Part shown: positions 34,468-44,619 of the stretch, one piece after another
Position numbering within the stretch: position 1 is the stretch's first letter
Layout of the letters: the number at the start of each line of letters is the position of its first letter
Assembly (NCBI RefSeq): GCF_002086795.1
Contig: NZ_MVIM01000012.1
Location: 103,239 to 167,238 of the forward strand
From: Mycolicibacterium tusciae
GTDB lineage: Bacteria > Actinomycetota > Actinomycetes > Mycobacteriales > Mycobacteriaceae
Direction: 5' to 3'
DNA: 64,000 nt
Position numbers and translations under genes: made by a program
The notes under the pieces: generated by a model
The model's input: only the letters and a program-made list of their open reading frames with translations
What the model was told of the DNA's origin: nothing
Database searches by the model: none

Positions 34468-34800
34468 ATGACGGCATTGCTGCGCGAGGTGATCGGCGAC
34501 GTGCTGCGCCGCGCCCGCACCGAGCAGGGCCGCACCCTGCGCGAGGTGTCCGACTCCGCACGGGTCAGCCTTGGTTACCTCTCCGAGGTCGAGCGTGGCC
34601 GCAAGGAGGCTTCCAGCGAGTTGCTCAGCGCCATCTGCAGCGCGCTGGACGTGCCGCTGTCGCGGGTGCTGTCCGACGCGGGCGACGAGATGGGTCGCCA
34701 AGAACTTGCGGCGTTCGAGCGCGAATCGATCGGTTCGGCCAACATCGACGCCTCGACGAAGGTCGTCATTCCGCAGGTCGTGTCGATGGCGGTCGCCTGA
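34468..34800 (+). CDS. clgR: transcriptional regulator ClgR
   Basis: A 110-residue XRE-type regulator that activates Clp protease and phage-shock genes after envelope damage. The helix-turn-helix is TLREVSDSARVSLGYLSEVE (residues 23-42). The short C-terminus ends in VVSMAVA, a hydrophobic tail that makes ClgR a Clp protease substrate in related species. The ATG follows AAAGGGGAGCAC, a strong ribosome binding site. It leads the operon with pspA and pspM, as in Rv2745c-Rv2743c. Confidence 0.95.
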   Translation: MTALLREVIGDVLRRARTEQGRTLREVSDSARVSLGYLSEVERGRKEASSELLSAICSALDVPLSRVLSDAGDEMGRQELAAFERESIGSANIDASTKVVIPQVVSMAVA

Positions 34801-34905
34801 GCCGGTGTAGGTGCGACAACAGTCACCGACCCGATAGATTGGGCAGCACGGTAAGCCGGCGGCCCAGGGCCGAGACAACGACAGACACGAAGGCGGGATG
34901 AACCG

Positions 34906-35718
34906 ATGGCCAATCCGTTCACCAAGGCGTGGAAGTACCTGATGGCGCTCTTCAGCTCCAAGGTCGATGAGTACGCCGATCCGAAGGTGCAGATCCAGCA
35001 GGCCATCGAGGAGGCCCAGCGCCAGCACCAGGCGCTGACTCAGCAGGCCGCCCAGGTCATCGGTAACCAGCGTCAGCTGGAGATGCGGCTCAACCGCCAG
35101 CTCGCCGATATCGAGAAGCTTCAAGTCAACGTCCGCCAGGCCTTGACGCTGGCCGACCAGGCGACCGCCGCCGGCGATGCCGCGAAGGCCACCGAGTACA
35201 CCAACGCCGCCGAGGCGTTCGCCGCGCAACTGGTGACCTCGGAGCAGAGCGTCGAGGACCTCAAGTCCCTGCACGATCAGGCGCTGCAGGCCGCCGGGCA
35301 GGCCAAGAAGGCGGTCGAGCAGAACGCGATGATGCTGCAGCAGAAGATCGCCGAGCGCACGAAGCTGCTCAGCCAACTCGAGCAGGCCAAGATGCAGGAA
35401 CAGGTCAGTGCATCGCTGCGGTCGATGAGCGAGCTCGCCGCGCCCGGCACCACGCCGAGCCTCGACGAGGTCCGCGACAAGATCGAACGGCGCTACGCCA
35501 ACGCGATCGGGTCCGCCGAGCTGGCGCAGAACTCCGTGCAGGGCCGGATGATGGAGGTGCAGTCTGCCAGCGTGCAGATGGCCGGACACTCGCGGCTCGA
35601 GCAGATCCGTGCGTCCATGCGCGGTGAGCAGTTGCCGGCGGGCGGTAACGCCGCAGCCGCGCCTGCCGCACCGGCTGCCAACCCCCAAGCGGCACCGGAA
35701 AACCCACTGTCGCAGTAA
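34906..35718 (+). CDS. pspA: PspA / 35-kDa antigen family protein
   Basis: A 270-residue PspA/IM30 protein, equivalent of Rv2744c. It is almost wholly coiled coil (about residues 25-230) with the family N-terminal amphipathic region and an Ala/Pro-rich tail. Such proteins coat and stabilise the cytoplasmic membrane under envelope stress and can restrain ClgR. The 105 bases between clgR and this gene contain TAGATT near 34835, a possible internal promoter. Confidence 0.93.
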   Translation: MANPFTKAWKYLMALFSSKVDEYADPKVQIQQAIEEAQRQHQALTQQAAQVIGNQRQLEMRLNRQLADIEKLQVNVRQALTLADQATAAGDAAKATEYTNAAEAFAAQLVTSEQSVEDLKSLHDQALQAAGQAKKAVEQNAMMLQQKIAERTKLLSQLEQAKMQEQVSASLRSMSELAAPGTTPSLDEVRDKIERRYANAIGSAELAQNSVQGRMMEVQSASVQMAGHSRLEQIRASMRGEQLPAGGNAAAAPAAPAANPQAAPENPLSQ

Positions 35719-35736
35719 CTTCCGTGAGGAACAGGT

Positions 35737-36555
35737 GTGAATTCGCGAGCCAGTAGACCGGAGGCGTGGCGCTCGATGGTGCAGCGCGGCGTGGACACCG
35801 CCGCGGAGTGGTCCGATGTGGTGGCCGAAAAGCTCAACGCCGCAGCGGATCCGCGCGCCAAACTGTTGCGCAAGCGACGCTGGGCACTGCGGCTCGGCGT
35901 GTTCTTCACGGTGTCGTCGCTGTTCTGGATCGGTGTCACCGGACTGCTGTCGGCGTGGGAAACCCCGTTCTGGGCACTGTTCATCCCGGCTCCCATCGCG
36001 GTCGGCGCCGCATTCCTGGCGACGCTGTCGTTCCTCCGCTACCGCTGGCTGCGCGGTGAACCGTTGCCGCCGCAGCGTTCCCGTACCGCTCGACGGCTGC
36101 CGGCGTGGGGTTCGGCCGCCCGCCAGCCGATGGCCGCGCTGGCCGCCTCGGAACGCGGTCTGTTCTCGCTTCTCGGGGTGATGGAGCGCGGCCGGCTGCT
36201 GCCCGCCGACGAGCTTCGGGAGCTGACGGCCGCGGCCAACCAGACAGCCGCCACGATGACCGCGACCGCGAACGAGGTGGTGTCGATGGAGCGCACGATC
36301 AGCTCCGCACCGCAGTCGCGCGCGCATTTGGCGCCGACGATTCAGGCCTTCACCGCTCAGCTGCAGCAGGGTAGCCGTCAGTACAACGAAATGGTCACCG
36401 CGGCAGCGCAATTGGTGTCGGCGGCCAACACCGGGTCGATGTCGAGCTCACCGATGACCCAACAGCGCTACCGCAATGAGCTGTCGAACGCGACCGATCG
36501 GCTGCTCGGATGGGCGCAGGCCTTCGACGAACTCGGCCACCTGCGCCGGGCCTAG
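35737..36555 (+). CDS. pspM: phage-shock membrane protein PspM
   Basis: A 272-residue membrane protein, equivalent of Rv2743c (PspM), which binds PspA at the membrane. Two hydrophobic segments (about 51-70 and 77-98) are followed by a long cytosolic helical region rich in Ala, Gln and Thr. It starts at GTG 35737, 18 bases after pspA. No homologue of Rv2742c (PspN) follows; instead the next gene is convergent and shares the tetranucleotide CTAG for both stops. Confidence 0.85.
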   Translation: MNSRASRPEAWRSMVQRGVDTAAEWSDVVAEKLNAAADPRAKLLRKRRWALRLGVFFTVSSLFWIGVTGLLSAWETPFWALFIPAPIAVGAAFLATLSFLRYRWLRGEPLPPQRSRTARRLPAWGSAARQPMAALAASERGLFSLLGVMERGRLLPADELRELTAAANQTAATMTATANEVVSMERTISSAPQSRAHLAPTIQAFTAQLQQGSRQYNEMVTAAAQLVSAANTGSMSSSPMTQQRYRNELSNATDRLLGWAQAFDELGHLRRA

Positions 36556-36968
36556 ACGTCGTGCGAGCTCGACGGTCCTGAGCGCGGCCCGTAGCGCTCG
36601 ATATACGCCTCGTGGACGTGGGCGTTCTTCTGGCGGGAGAGTGCGTCGACGAGGTTCGGGTCCAGACCGTGCTTTCGCAACATGTGTCGTCGCCAGACCT
36701 TGTTGAGCGCGTGTGAGAAGAACACGAATGGGATCAGGATCGGCAGCGTCATCGACAAGTGCACGTCCAACGTGGTCGGGATGAACCAGAACGGGATCAG
36801 GATGACGAACGCCGGGATGAAGACGCGAATCATCATGCGGACGGTGGCGCCCTTGCCGGCCAGGTCGTTGCGCACCCAGTCGTGCATGGAGGCCGGCAGC
36901 GCTCTGCCGTAGCAGTAGCCGATGTATTCGACGAAGTTCGGCCGTGTGCGCGCGGGTTCGGTGCTCAT
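36552..36968 (-). CDS. DUF5313 membrane protein
   Basis: A 138-residue protein of a family confined to mycobacteria and relatives (DUF5313). The N-terminal motif PNFVEYIGYCYGRALPASMHDWV, of which YIGYCYGR at about 16-23 is the core, precedes two membrane segments (about 46-64 and 70-86) and a charged tail with HMLRKHGLDPNLVDALSR. The ATG at 36968 is used; a TTG seven codons earlier is possible. Function unknown. Confidence 0.78.
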   Translation of the reverse strand: MSTEPARTRPNFVEYIGYCYGRALPASMHDWVRNDLAGKGATVRMMIRVFIPAFVILIPFWFIPTTLDVHLSMTLPILIPFVFFSHALNKVWRRHMLRKHGLDPNLVDALSRQKNAHVHEAYIERYGPRSGPSSSHDV

Positions 36969-36998
36969 ATCGAGCCCGAATGATAGCAATGCGGCAGG

Positions 36999-37439
36999 CT
37001 ACATGGTCGCGCGCAAGGACGGGAACACCGTTGCGGCGACTCCCCGGACGGTCCCCTTCAGGAAGTCGAGCGTGTCGAAATAGTCTCGCCATAGGGTGAT
37101 CCGCCCCGCATGCACCTCGAAAACCCCGCACACCCAGAACTGGATGCGCAGCGGTCCGAACACCAAGGCGTCGGTGCGCTCGGTCAGCACCGCATTGCCC
37201 TCGGCGGCGATCCGGTGAATCTTCACCTCGAAGCCCATGCGGCCTTCGCCCCGTCTCATCATGCCGACGATGCGTTCGCGGCCCCTGATCGTAGGGAATC
37301 CGACGTTCTGCCATTCGATGGTGTCCGCCAGCGAGCGGTCGACGGTGTCGAAGTCCTCGTCCTGAAGTGCGTAGAGGAACGTTTCGACGACACGGACGTT
37401 GTCGAGGTCGGGTCTTACTCCAGATGCCTGGTCGGTCAT
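36999..37439 (-). CDS. ephG: limonene-1,2-epoxide hydrolase-like protein (EphG, Rv2740-like)
   Basis: A 146-residue NTF2-fold epoxide hydrolase of the LEH family. The catalytic Asp-Arg-Asp triad is visible as R88-x-D90 in TERTDALVFG and the aspartate of LWRDYFD near residue 120. Rv2740 acts on fatty and sterol epoxides; the substrate here is inferred to be similar. TAGTCT on the minus strand (37451-37446) ends seven bases before the ATG, predicting a leaderless transcript. Confidence 0.88.
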   Translation of the reverse strand: MTDQASGVRPDLDNVRVVETFLYALQDEDFDTVDRSLADTIEWQNVGFPTIRGRERIVGMMRRGEGRMGFEVKIHRIAAEGNAVLTERTDALVFGPLRIQFWVCGVFEVHAGRITLWRDYFDTLDFLKGTVRGVAATVFPSLRATM

Positions 37440-37480
37440 GTCTTCAGACTATGGGGCAGCGCTGTGGCATGGTAGGCCCA

Positions 37481-38653
37481 ATGCGCGTCGCGGTCGTTGC
37501 CGGACCCGATCCCGGGCACGCCTTTCCGGCCATTGCGCTGTGCCTTCGCTTCCTGGCCAACGGGGATTCACCGACACTTTTGACCGGCGCACAGCGGCTG
37601 GCCGTGGCCACAGCGGCAGGTGTCGACGCGGTTGAACTCGTCGGCCTGGACGCGACCGAAGCCGACGACGACGCCGACGCAGGCGCCAAGATCAACCAAC
37701 GGGCGGCTCGGATGGCGGTGCTCAACGCACCACAGCTGACGGAGCTGGCACCGGACCTGGTGGTGTCGGATGTCATCACCGTCGCTGGCGCGTTCGCCGC
37801 CGACCTCCTTGGCCTGCCCTGGGTCGAACTGAACCCTCAGCCGCTGTATCGACCCTCGAAGGGCCTTCCGCCGATCGGCAGCGGGCTGGCGCCCGGCGTC
37901 GGCATCCGCGGCAAGGTCCGCGACACGGTGTTACGGGCGATGTCCGCCCGGTCATGGCGCGAGGGACTGCGGCAGCGGCAGGCGGCGCGGGTCGAAATCG
38001 GTTTGCCTGCAGTCGACCTGGGACCACGGCGACGGCTGATCGCCACGCTGCCCGCCCTGGAGATGCCGCGCCCCGACTGGCCGTCCGAGGCGGTGATCGT
38101 CGGGCCCCTGCACTTCGAACCCACGTCGTCGGAACTGCCGATTCCGCCCGGCTCCGGCCCGGTGGTGGTCGTCGCGCCGTCGACGGCGACGACCGGTGCC
38201 CACGGCCTGGCCGAACTTGCCCTGGACACCCTGATCCCCGGCGAGGCCCTTCCCGAGGGGTCGCGGGTCGTGGTGTCGCGGCTGGGCGGTCCGGCTGCGC
38301 CGGTGCCGCCGTGGGCCGCGGTCGGGCTGGGCCGCCAGGACGTACTGCTGTCGAGCGCCGACGTGGTGATCTGCGGTGGCGGGCACGGCGTCGTGTCCAA
38401 GTCACTGCTCGCGGGCGTACCGCTCGTGGCGGTGCCCGGCGGTGGCGATCAATGGGAGATCGCCAATCGCGTTGTGCGCCAAGGTAGTGGGGTGCTGGTT
38501 CGCCCATTGACCGCCGAGGGGTTGGCGGCCGCGGTGCGTGAGGTGCTGTCGTTACCGGCTTATCGTGAGGCCGCGCGAGACGCAGGCGCGACCCTGGCCG
38601 ACGTTGACGATCCGGTACGGGTGTGCCATGAAGCGGTTGGGCCGACGGCGTAG
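37481..38653 (+). CDS. MGT-like GT1-family glycosyltransferase (Rv2739c-like)
   Basis: A 390-residue GT-B fold glycosyltransferase. The N-terminal VAVVAGPDPGHAFPAIALC is an acceptor-side Rossmann start, and the donor-binding region near residues 293-330 has ADVVICGGGHGVVSKSL and VPGGGDQWEIANRV, the equivalent of the plant PSPG and macrolide glycosyltransferase motif. The ATG at 37481 was chosen since the earlier in-frame region overlaps the divergent ephG start. The sugar and acceptor are unknown. Confidence 0.85.
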   Translation: MRVAVVAGPDPGHAFPAIALCLRFLANGDSPTLLTGAQRLAVATAAGVDAVELVGLDATEADDDADAGAKINQRAARMAVLNAPQLTELAPDLVVSDVITVAGAFAADLLGLPWVELNPQPLYRPSKGLPPIGSGLAPGVGIRGKVRDTVLRAMSARSWREGLRQRQAARVEIGLPAVDLGPRRRLIATLPALEMPRPDWPSEAVIVGPLHFEPTSSELPIPPGSGPVVVVAPSTATTGAHGLAELALDTLIPGEALPEGSRVVVSRLGGPAAPVPPWAAVGLGRQDVLLSSADVVICGGGHGVVSKSLLAGVPLVAVPGGGDQWEIANRVVRQGSGVLVRPLTAEGLAAAVREVLSLPAYREAARDAGATLADVDDPVRVCHEAVGPTA

Positions 38654-38663
38654 GTTGGGCGAC

Positions 38664-38858
38664 GTGCGGTTGACGGAATTCAACGAACTCGTCGAGGGGC
38701 AGTTCGGGTCGGTGCGCGGCGCGTCGTTGCTCGTTGACCACGTCTTGACTGGTCTCGGCGGGCGCACCCCTGCGCAGGCCATCGAGGATGGCGTCGACCC
38801 GCGCGATGTCTGGCGCGCGCTGTGCGCGGATTTCGACGTCCCGCGCGACCAGTGGTGA
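38664..38858 (+). CDS. DUF3046 protein (Rv2738c-like)
   Basis: A 64-residue acidic protein of the DUF3046 family (LTEFNELVEGQFG, GGRTPAQAIEDGVDPRDVWRAL). The GTG at 38664 has TAGGTT (38651-38656) eight bases upstream. In M. tuberculosis this gene is next to recA; here about 14 kb of hydrogenase genes separate them. Function unknown, though the long-standing position beside recA-recX is suggestive. Confidence 0.85.
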   Translation: MRLTEFNELVEGQFGSVRGASLLVDHVLTGLGGRTPAQAIEDGVDPRDVWRALCADFDVPRDQW

Positions 38859-38861
38859 CCC

Positions 38862-39557
38862 TCAGGCCCGTCTGGCGGCGTTGACCAGGTCGAGTGTCAC
38901 CTGTGTCGCTACGGCGAGCGCGTCCGCATCAGCGTCGCTCAGCGACCCGCACACCCAGTCCCAGTGCGCCGATACCAGGTCTCCGGGAGTCGGCGGTGGG
39001 CCCAAGGATTCGCCGTTCTTGCTCCAGCGCACCGATTCGACGCGCGGATCTGCCAGCGCCAGTTCGCCGGTGTCGAACGACAGGGGGCGACAGACTATCT
39101 CGGCTTCCTCGCCCGCGACGGAGTCGACGGTGCCCCAGCGAATCCGGCAATCCTGCATGACCCGCACCGGCGTCGCCGGATCGCGATCAAGGAAACGGAT
39201 CCACGGGTAGACGACGAACACGTGAAAACTGTGGTGCGCCAATGCGTGTGCGTGCTCTCCTGGATCGCCCAGCAGCCCGGTGACCTGGCCGGCGAAGGCG
39301 CTACGCAGACGTGACAACAACTCGGCAGGGTCGACCTTGTCCAGCAACGGTCCGCCGATCCAATAGCTGCGTACGACGTCGTCATCGAGCGGATCGGCGA
39401 TCCCCGCTGCATCGGCAATGGCCTGCAGATACGGCCACGCACCGTCGAATTCGCGCGCATGTGAGGCCAAGTCGGTATGAGCAACATCAGCGGGTCCGCA
39501 ATAGCCCAGTTCGTTCGGCGGGAAGGCGTAACAGGCGAAGGTCTCGTGCCCGCTCAT
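38862..39557 (-). CDS. hydrogenase-cluster orphan protein (DUF6390-like), 231 aa
   Basis: The last gene of the hydrogenase block; its ATG abuts the hypE stop (TGAATG). The protein is soluble and mostly helical. Notable stretches are CYAFPPNELGYCGPAD at residues 9-24, with two cysteines, HALAHHSFHVFVVYPWIRFL near 105-124 with several His, and RIRWGTVDSV. I do not know a function. The pattern resembles DUF6390 proteins, which I recall from actinobacterial hydrogenase clusters. A role in hydrogenase assembly or metal handling is an inference from position and the His/Cys content. Confidence 0.7.
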   Translation of the reverse strand: MSGHETFACYAFPPNELGYCGPADVAHTDLASHAREFDGAWPYLQAIADAAGIADPLDDDVVRSYWIGGPLLDKVDPAELLSRLRSAFAGQVTGLLGDPGEHAHALAHHSFHVFVVYPWIRFLDRDPATPVRVMQDCRIRWGTVDSVAGEEAEIVCRPLSFDTGELALADPRVESVRWSKNGESLGPPPTPGDLVSAHWDWVCGSLSDADADALAVATQVTLDLVNAARRA

Positions 39558-40629
39558 TCAGCAGATCCGCGGTAGTTGTTCGCCGATGGGCAGGTCGACG
39601 ACGCGGGTGCCGCCCAGTGCTGTCTTGGCGGACACCATCCCGGGGTGCTCGGCGACACAGCGACCGATCACCGTGGCATGGCCGCCGAGCGGATGTGCGT
39701 GCATGGCGGCGAGCACTCGATCGGCGTCCGCCGGTGGAACGAACGCGAGCAGCTTGCCTTCGTTGGCCACGTAGAGCGGGTCGAGACCCAGCAGACCGCA
39801 GGCGTCGCGTACCTCGGCCGGAATCGGGAATGCCCGTTCGTCCAGCGAGATTCCGACGCGGGCCGTCTTGGCGATCTCATTCAGCGTCGCCGCGACACCA
39901 CCCCTGGTCGGATCGCGCAGCACGTGGATGTCGGCGCCCGTGTCGATCATCGCGGCGACCAACCCGTGCAGTGGGGCGGTGTCGCTCGCGACGGTGGTAC
40001 CGAACTCCAATCCTTCTCGACAGCTCATCACCGCGACACCGTGGACTCCGATGTCGCCGCTGACGATCACGACGTCACCCTCCGTGGCGCGCTGCGGCCG
40101 GATGTCCGCTCGCTCGTCGATCAGACCGATGCCCGCCGTGTTGATGTAAACGCCGTCCCCGTGTCCGGCATCGACCACTTTGGTATCGCCGGTGACCAAC
40201 TTGACGCCTGCCGCCAACGCCGCGGTTCCCACCGCCTGGGCGACATGTGCGAGCTCATCCAGGGAAGTGCCCTCTTCGAGAATGAACGCAGTGGAGAGCA
40301 CCATCGGCCGTGCTCCAGCCATCGCCAGATCGTTGACCGTGCCGTTCACTGCGAGATCACCGATCGTGCCGCCCGGGAAGGTCAGCGGTTTGACGACGAA
40401 AGAGTCCGTCGAGAATGCCAGCCGCACATTGCCGACCTCCAGCACCGCGGAATCGCCCATTGCCGCATCGGCCGCGGGGCCGAACGCCGGCAGGAACAGG
40501 TGCTCGATGAGTTCGGCCGACATCGCCCCACCGCCACCGTGTCCCATCACGATGTTGGGCGAGTTCCGCAGGGGGGCGGGACAAACCCACGATTCCATGT
40601 CGATCTTGGCGCCGGTATCCGCAGGCGTA

Positions 40630-40637
<8 letters not shown>
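39558..40637 (-). CDS. hypE: hydrogenase maturation protein HypE
   Basis: Accepts a carbamoyl group from HypF on its C-terminal cysteine and dehydrates it to the thiocyanate that becomes the cyanide ligands of the active-site iron. The 359-residue protein is a PurM-like ATPase with GHGGGG near residue 32, FSTDSFVVKPL, and LRDPTRGGVAATLNE, and it ends in PRIC with the essential last Cys. The GTG at 40637 overlaps hypD by eight bases; an ATG at 40598 is an alternative. Confidence 0.95.
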
Positions 40638-41726
<1,089 letters not shown>

Positions 41727-41730
<4 letters not shown>

Positions 41731-42047
41731 GGCTTTACCTCAGTATTTCCGTTGGTCGAGTTGGGGTTGTCGAGGCCGGCCTGTTGGGCGGCCAGTTCGA
41801 AACCATCGGTGAACTCCTCCTTGAGCACCCCGAGGTGCTCGAATTCGGCGAGTGTCCGCATCGCTGATTCCTCGTCGAGGCGTTGAAGCGCGAAACCGAC
41901 ATGGACGACGACGTATTGGCCCACTTCCGCGTCGGGGATGTACTCCAGGCAGACATCCTTCTTGATCCCGCCGAAATCGACGACGGACATCAAAGTGCCG
42001 TCACGGTCGTCGATGCTGACAATTTTTCCCGGAACCGCCAAGCACAT
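41727..42047 (-). CDS. hypC: hydrogenase chaperone HypC (copy 1)
   Basis: A 106-residue HypC/HupF chaperone that carries the iron centre from HypD to the large subunit. The essential Cys2 is in MCLAVPG, and VVVHVGFALQRLD supplies the conserved histidine. A 30-residue Glu/Asn-rich extension (after about residue 75) is longer than in most HypC proteins. This is one of two hypC genes in the cluster; it is coupled to hypD by ATGA. Confidence 0.93.
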
Positions 42048-42063
42048 CAGCGGCCTCCCTTCC

Positions 42064-44352
42064 TCATGAGGAATTCCCCACCAACAGTTGGCCCAGTGCG
42101 ATCCCGCCGTCGTTCGGCGGCACGAAACGGTGAGTGATCACGTCGAATCCTTTGTCCCGCAGTCCGCACAGGGCAAGGCGTAGCAGCGATGCGTTTTGGA
42201 ACACGCCGCCCGACAGCGCGACAGTGGGGGTATCGGTCACCACAGTGGTGGCCAGGCGCACGATCAAATCCGCTACCGCTCGGTGGAACCGTACGCCGAC
42301 CACACCTGCGGTCACTCCGGATCGGATGTCGTCGACGACCGCCTCGATGACAGGTGTCGGATCGATCAACGCAGGTGATTGGGTGAGGTCGATGAAGAAT
42401 TCGTAAGTAGCTGTGCCACAGGCCGCGTCGCGGGACATCCCCTCGAGCTCGATGGCCGCCTGCGCCTCGTAGGCGACAACCTGCCGCACGTCGGCCAATG
42501 ACGCGACGGTGTCGAAGAGCCGTCCCATACTGGACGTCGGAGCGCAACCCAGGCCGGTCTCTAGCTGGTGCGCCAGTACGCGCCGCTCATCCGTCGGGCA
42601 TGCCCGTACGGGCGCGAGGTCCTCGTCCCAGGCCATTCCCGCCGCCCGCAGGTGCGCCAGAGCCATCCGGTACGGCCGCAGCACGCTGACGTCCCCTCCG
42701 GGCAACGGCACATACCGCAGGTGTGAAAGCCGCCGGTAACCCTTGTAATCGGCAAGGAGCACCTCGCCGCCCCACACGGCATTGTCGGGCCCGTAGCCGG
42801 TTCCATCGAAGGCGAATCCGAGTACCGGCCGCGACCCGTCCAGGCCGTGTTCGGCCATGACCGAGGCGATATGAGCGTGGTGGTGCTGGACCGTCCGCAC
42901 CGGACGACCCCGAGAGTTTCGGTGCGCCCATGCGGCGGACCGGTACAGCGGATGGGCGTCGGCGACCAGCACTTCCGGTTCGACACCGGTGAGTGCCTGC
43001 AGGTGGCCCCGTGCCGAGTCGAAGGCCGCCAACGTCGACAGGTCGTCCATATCGCCGATGTGCTGGCTGAGCCACGCGTACTTCCCGTCTGCCACTGCCA
43101 GTGTGTTCTTGAGGGCGGCGCCGACCGCGAGGGTGGGCGGCAGCGCAACCGGCAGCGCGACGGGCAGCGGTGCGTATCCTCGGGAGCGCCTGATCGGCAA
43201 TTCGGCTTGGTCGACGACCCGGACGACGGAGTCGTCGCACGGAACCAGGATCTCGCGGTCGTGCATCAGCCACGCATCGGCCAGCTGCGAAAGTCGTTCC
43301 AGCGCATCGTCGTCCGCATGGCAGATCGGCTCTCCGCCGAGGTTGCCCGAGGTCATCACGAGTGCGACGGGGCCCGGTTCGTCACCGGGGAGGCCGAACA
43401 GCAGCGCATGCAGGGGTGTGTAGGCGAGCATGACGCCGAGATCCGGATTGTGCGGGGCCACGGCGTCGGCGACCGCGGCATCGTCGCGGCGCGGCATCAG
43501 CACGATCGGCCGTTGCGCACCGGCCAGCAGCCGCGCCGATCCGTCATCGATCTCGGCGATGGTGCGTGCGGTCATCATGTCCGCGACCATCACCGCGAAC
43601 GGTTTGTCGCCACGCCGCTTTCGGATGCGCAACTCTTTGACCGCGCGGTCGTTGGCGGCATCGCAGGCGAGGTGGTAGCCGCCGATGCCCTTGACGGCGA
43701 CGATGCCGCCGTCGCTCAGCAGTCGCCGCGCCTGCCACAGCGCGGCTTCGGATTCGGCCGAACGGCCGTCGCGGGCCCGGTAGTGCAGCGTGGGTCCGCA
43801 TTTCGGACAGCACACGGGTTGGGCGTGGAATCGCCGATCAGCTGGATCGTGGTATTCGGCGGCACAGTCGGCGCACATCATGAAGGGCGCCATGGTCGTG
43901 GACGCGCGGTCGTAGGGTAGCGACGCGATGATGGTGAATCGCGGGCCGCAGTTGGTGCAGTTGACGAATGCGTGCCGGTAGCGCCTGTTGGCCGGATCAC
44001 TCTGCTCGGCGGCGCATTCGGCACACATGGCGACGTCGGGGGAGGCCAGCGTGCGGCCCGTGGCTGATCGGGACGTATCCGCGATGGTGAAGCCGGTTCC
44101 GCCGACAACCGGGACGTCGGCGGTCTCGATCGATTCGATCACGGCCAGTGGCGGTGGTCGGTCACGTAGGCGGGCGAGGAAGTCGTCGATCTGGTCGGCG
44201 CCACCCTCTATCTCGATCACGGCACCGGAACTGTCATTGCGTACGGATCCGGACAGGCCGAACGCGGCCGCGCACGCGTAGACGAACGGCCGGAACCCGA
44301 CTCCTTGAACGACGCCGTGTACGCAGACACGGAGCCTGCGTCGGCCGGTCAT
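42064..44352 (-). CDS. hypF: carbamoyltransferase HypF
   Basis: Uses carbamoyl phosphate and ATP to carbamoylate HypE, the source of the cyanide ligands. The 762-residue protein shows the full domain order: acylphosphatase (CVHGVVQGVGFRPFVY, 10-25), two CxxC-x18-CxxC zinc fingers (first pair C109/C112), a YrdC-like domain (KGIGGYHLACDA near 220), and a Kae1-like domain with HHHAHIASVMAEHG near 490 and ALSGGVFQNASLL near 718. It overlaps hypC-2 by four bases. The reverse strand also has long open frames here, but these are artefacts of high GC. Confidence 0.96.
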   Translation of the reverse strand: MTGRRRLRVCVHGVVQGVGFRPFVYACAAAFGLSGSVRNDSSGAVIEIEGGADQIDDFLARLRDRPPPLAVIESIETADVPVVGGTGFTIADTSRSATGRTLASPDVAMCAECAAEQSDPANRRYRHAFVNCTNCGPRFTIIASLPYDRASTTMAPFMMCADCAAEYHDPADRRFHAQPVCCPKCGPTLHYRARDGRSAESEAALWQARRLLSDGGIVAVKGIGGYHLACDAANDRAVKELRIRKRRGDKPFAVMVADMMTARTIAEIDDGSARLLAGAQRPIVLMPRRDDAAVADAVAPHNPDLGVMLAYTPLHALLFGLPGDEPGPVALVMTSGNLGGEPICHADDDALERLSQLADAWLMHDREILVPCDDSVVRVVDQAELPIRRSRGYAPLPVALPVALPPTLAVGAALKNTLAVADGKYAWLSQHIGDMDDLSTLAAFDSARGHLQALTGVEPEVLVADAHPLYRSAAWAHRNSRGRPVRTVQHHHAHIASVMAEHGLDGSRPVLGFAFDGTGYGPDNAVWGGEVLLADYKGYRRLSHLRYVPLPGGDVSVLRPYRMALAHLRAAGMAWDEDLAPVRACPTDERRVLAHQLETGLGCAPTSSMGRLFDTVASLADVRQVVAYEAQAAIELEGMSRDAACGTATYEFFIDLTQSPALIDPTPVIEAVVDDIRSGVTAGVVGVRFHRAVADLIVRLATTVVTDTPTVALSGGVFQNASLLRLALCGLRDKGFDVITHRFVPPNDGGIALGQLLVGNSS

Positions 44353-44615
44353 GGGAACGCCTCGGGGGCTTCTCCTGGCTCGCCGCCCCTGCCCATCATC
44401 TCGAGGCCTGCCATCGCGGCGTCGGCACCTGCTTTGTCGGTTTTCTCGACGACGAATCCCATGTGGATGATCACCCAGTCGCCGGCGTCGAATGTCTCCT
44501 CGGGCAGCATGCCGATGTTCACTTTGCGGTTCTCGCCCGCGACATTGACCAGGGCCAGTTGATCACCGTAGCCCTCCAGCATTCCGACCACCTGTCCTGG
44601 GATCCCGAGACACAT
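44349..44615 (-). CDS. hypC: hydrogenase chaperone HypC/HupF (copy 2)
   Basis: An 88-residue second HypC-type chaperone, MCLGIPGQVVGM with the essential Cys2 and WVIIHMGFVVEKTD with the conserved histidine. It has the usual family length and a short acidic/Pro tail. It starts four bases after the protease gene and overlaps hypF by ATGA. Having two HypC proteins may mean one acts with HypD and the other with the large subunit, as HypC and HybG/HupF split work elsewhere; that is inference. Confidence 0.92.
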   Translation of the reverse strand: MCLGIPGQVVGMLEGYGDQLALVNVAGENRKVNIGMLPEETFDAGDWVIIHMGFVVEKTDKAGADAAMAGLEMMGRGGEPGEAPEAFP

Positions 44616-44619
44616 CGTC

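Noticed and set aside
33697..36411. A 900-codon open frame on the minus strand
   Set aside because: It runs antisense to pgsA3, clgR, pspA and pspM, all of which are recognised families with good starts. Its sequence is low-complexity Arg/Gly/Leu, typical of GC-driven open frames.
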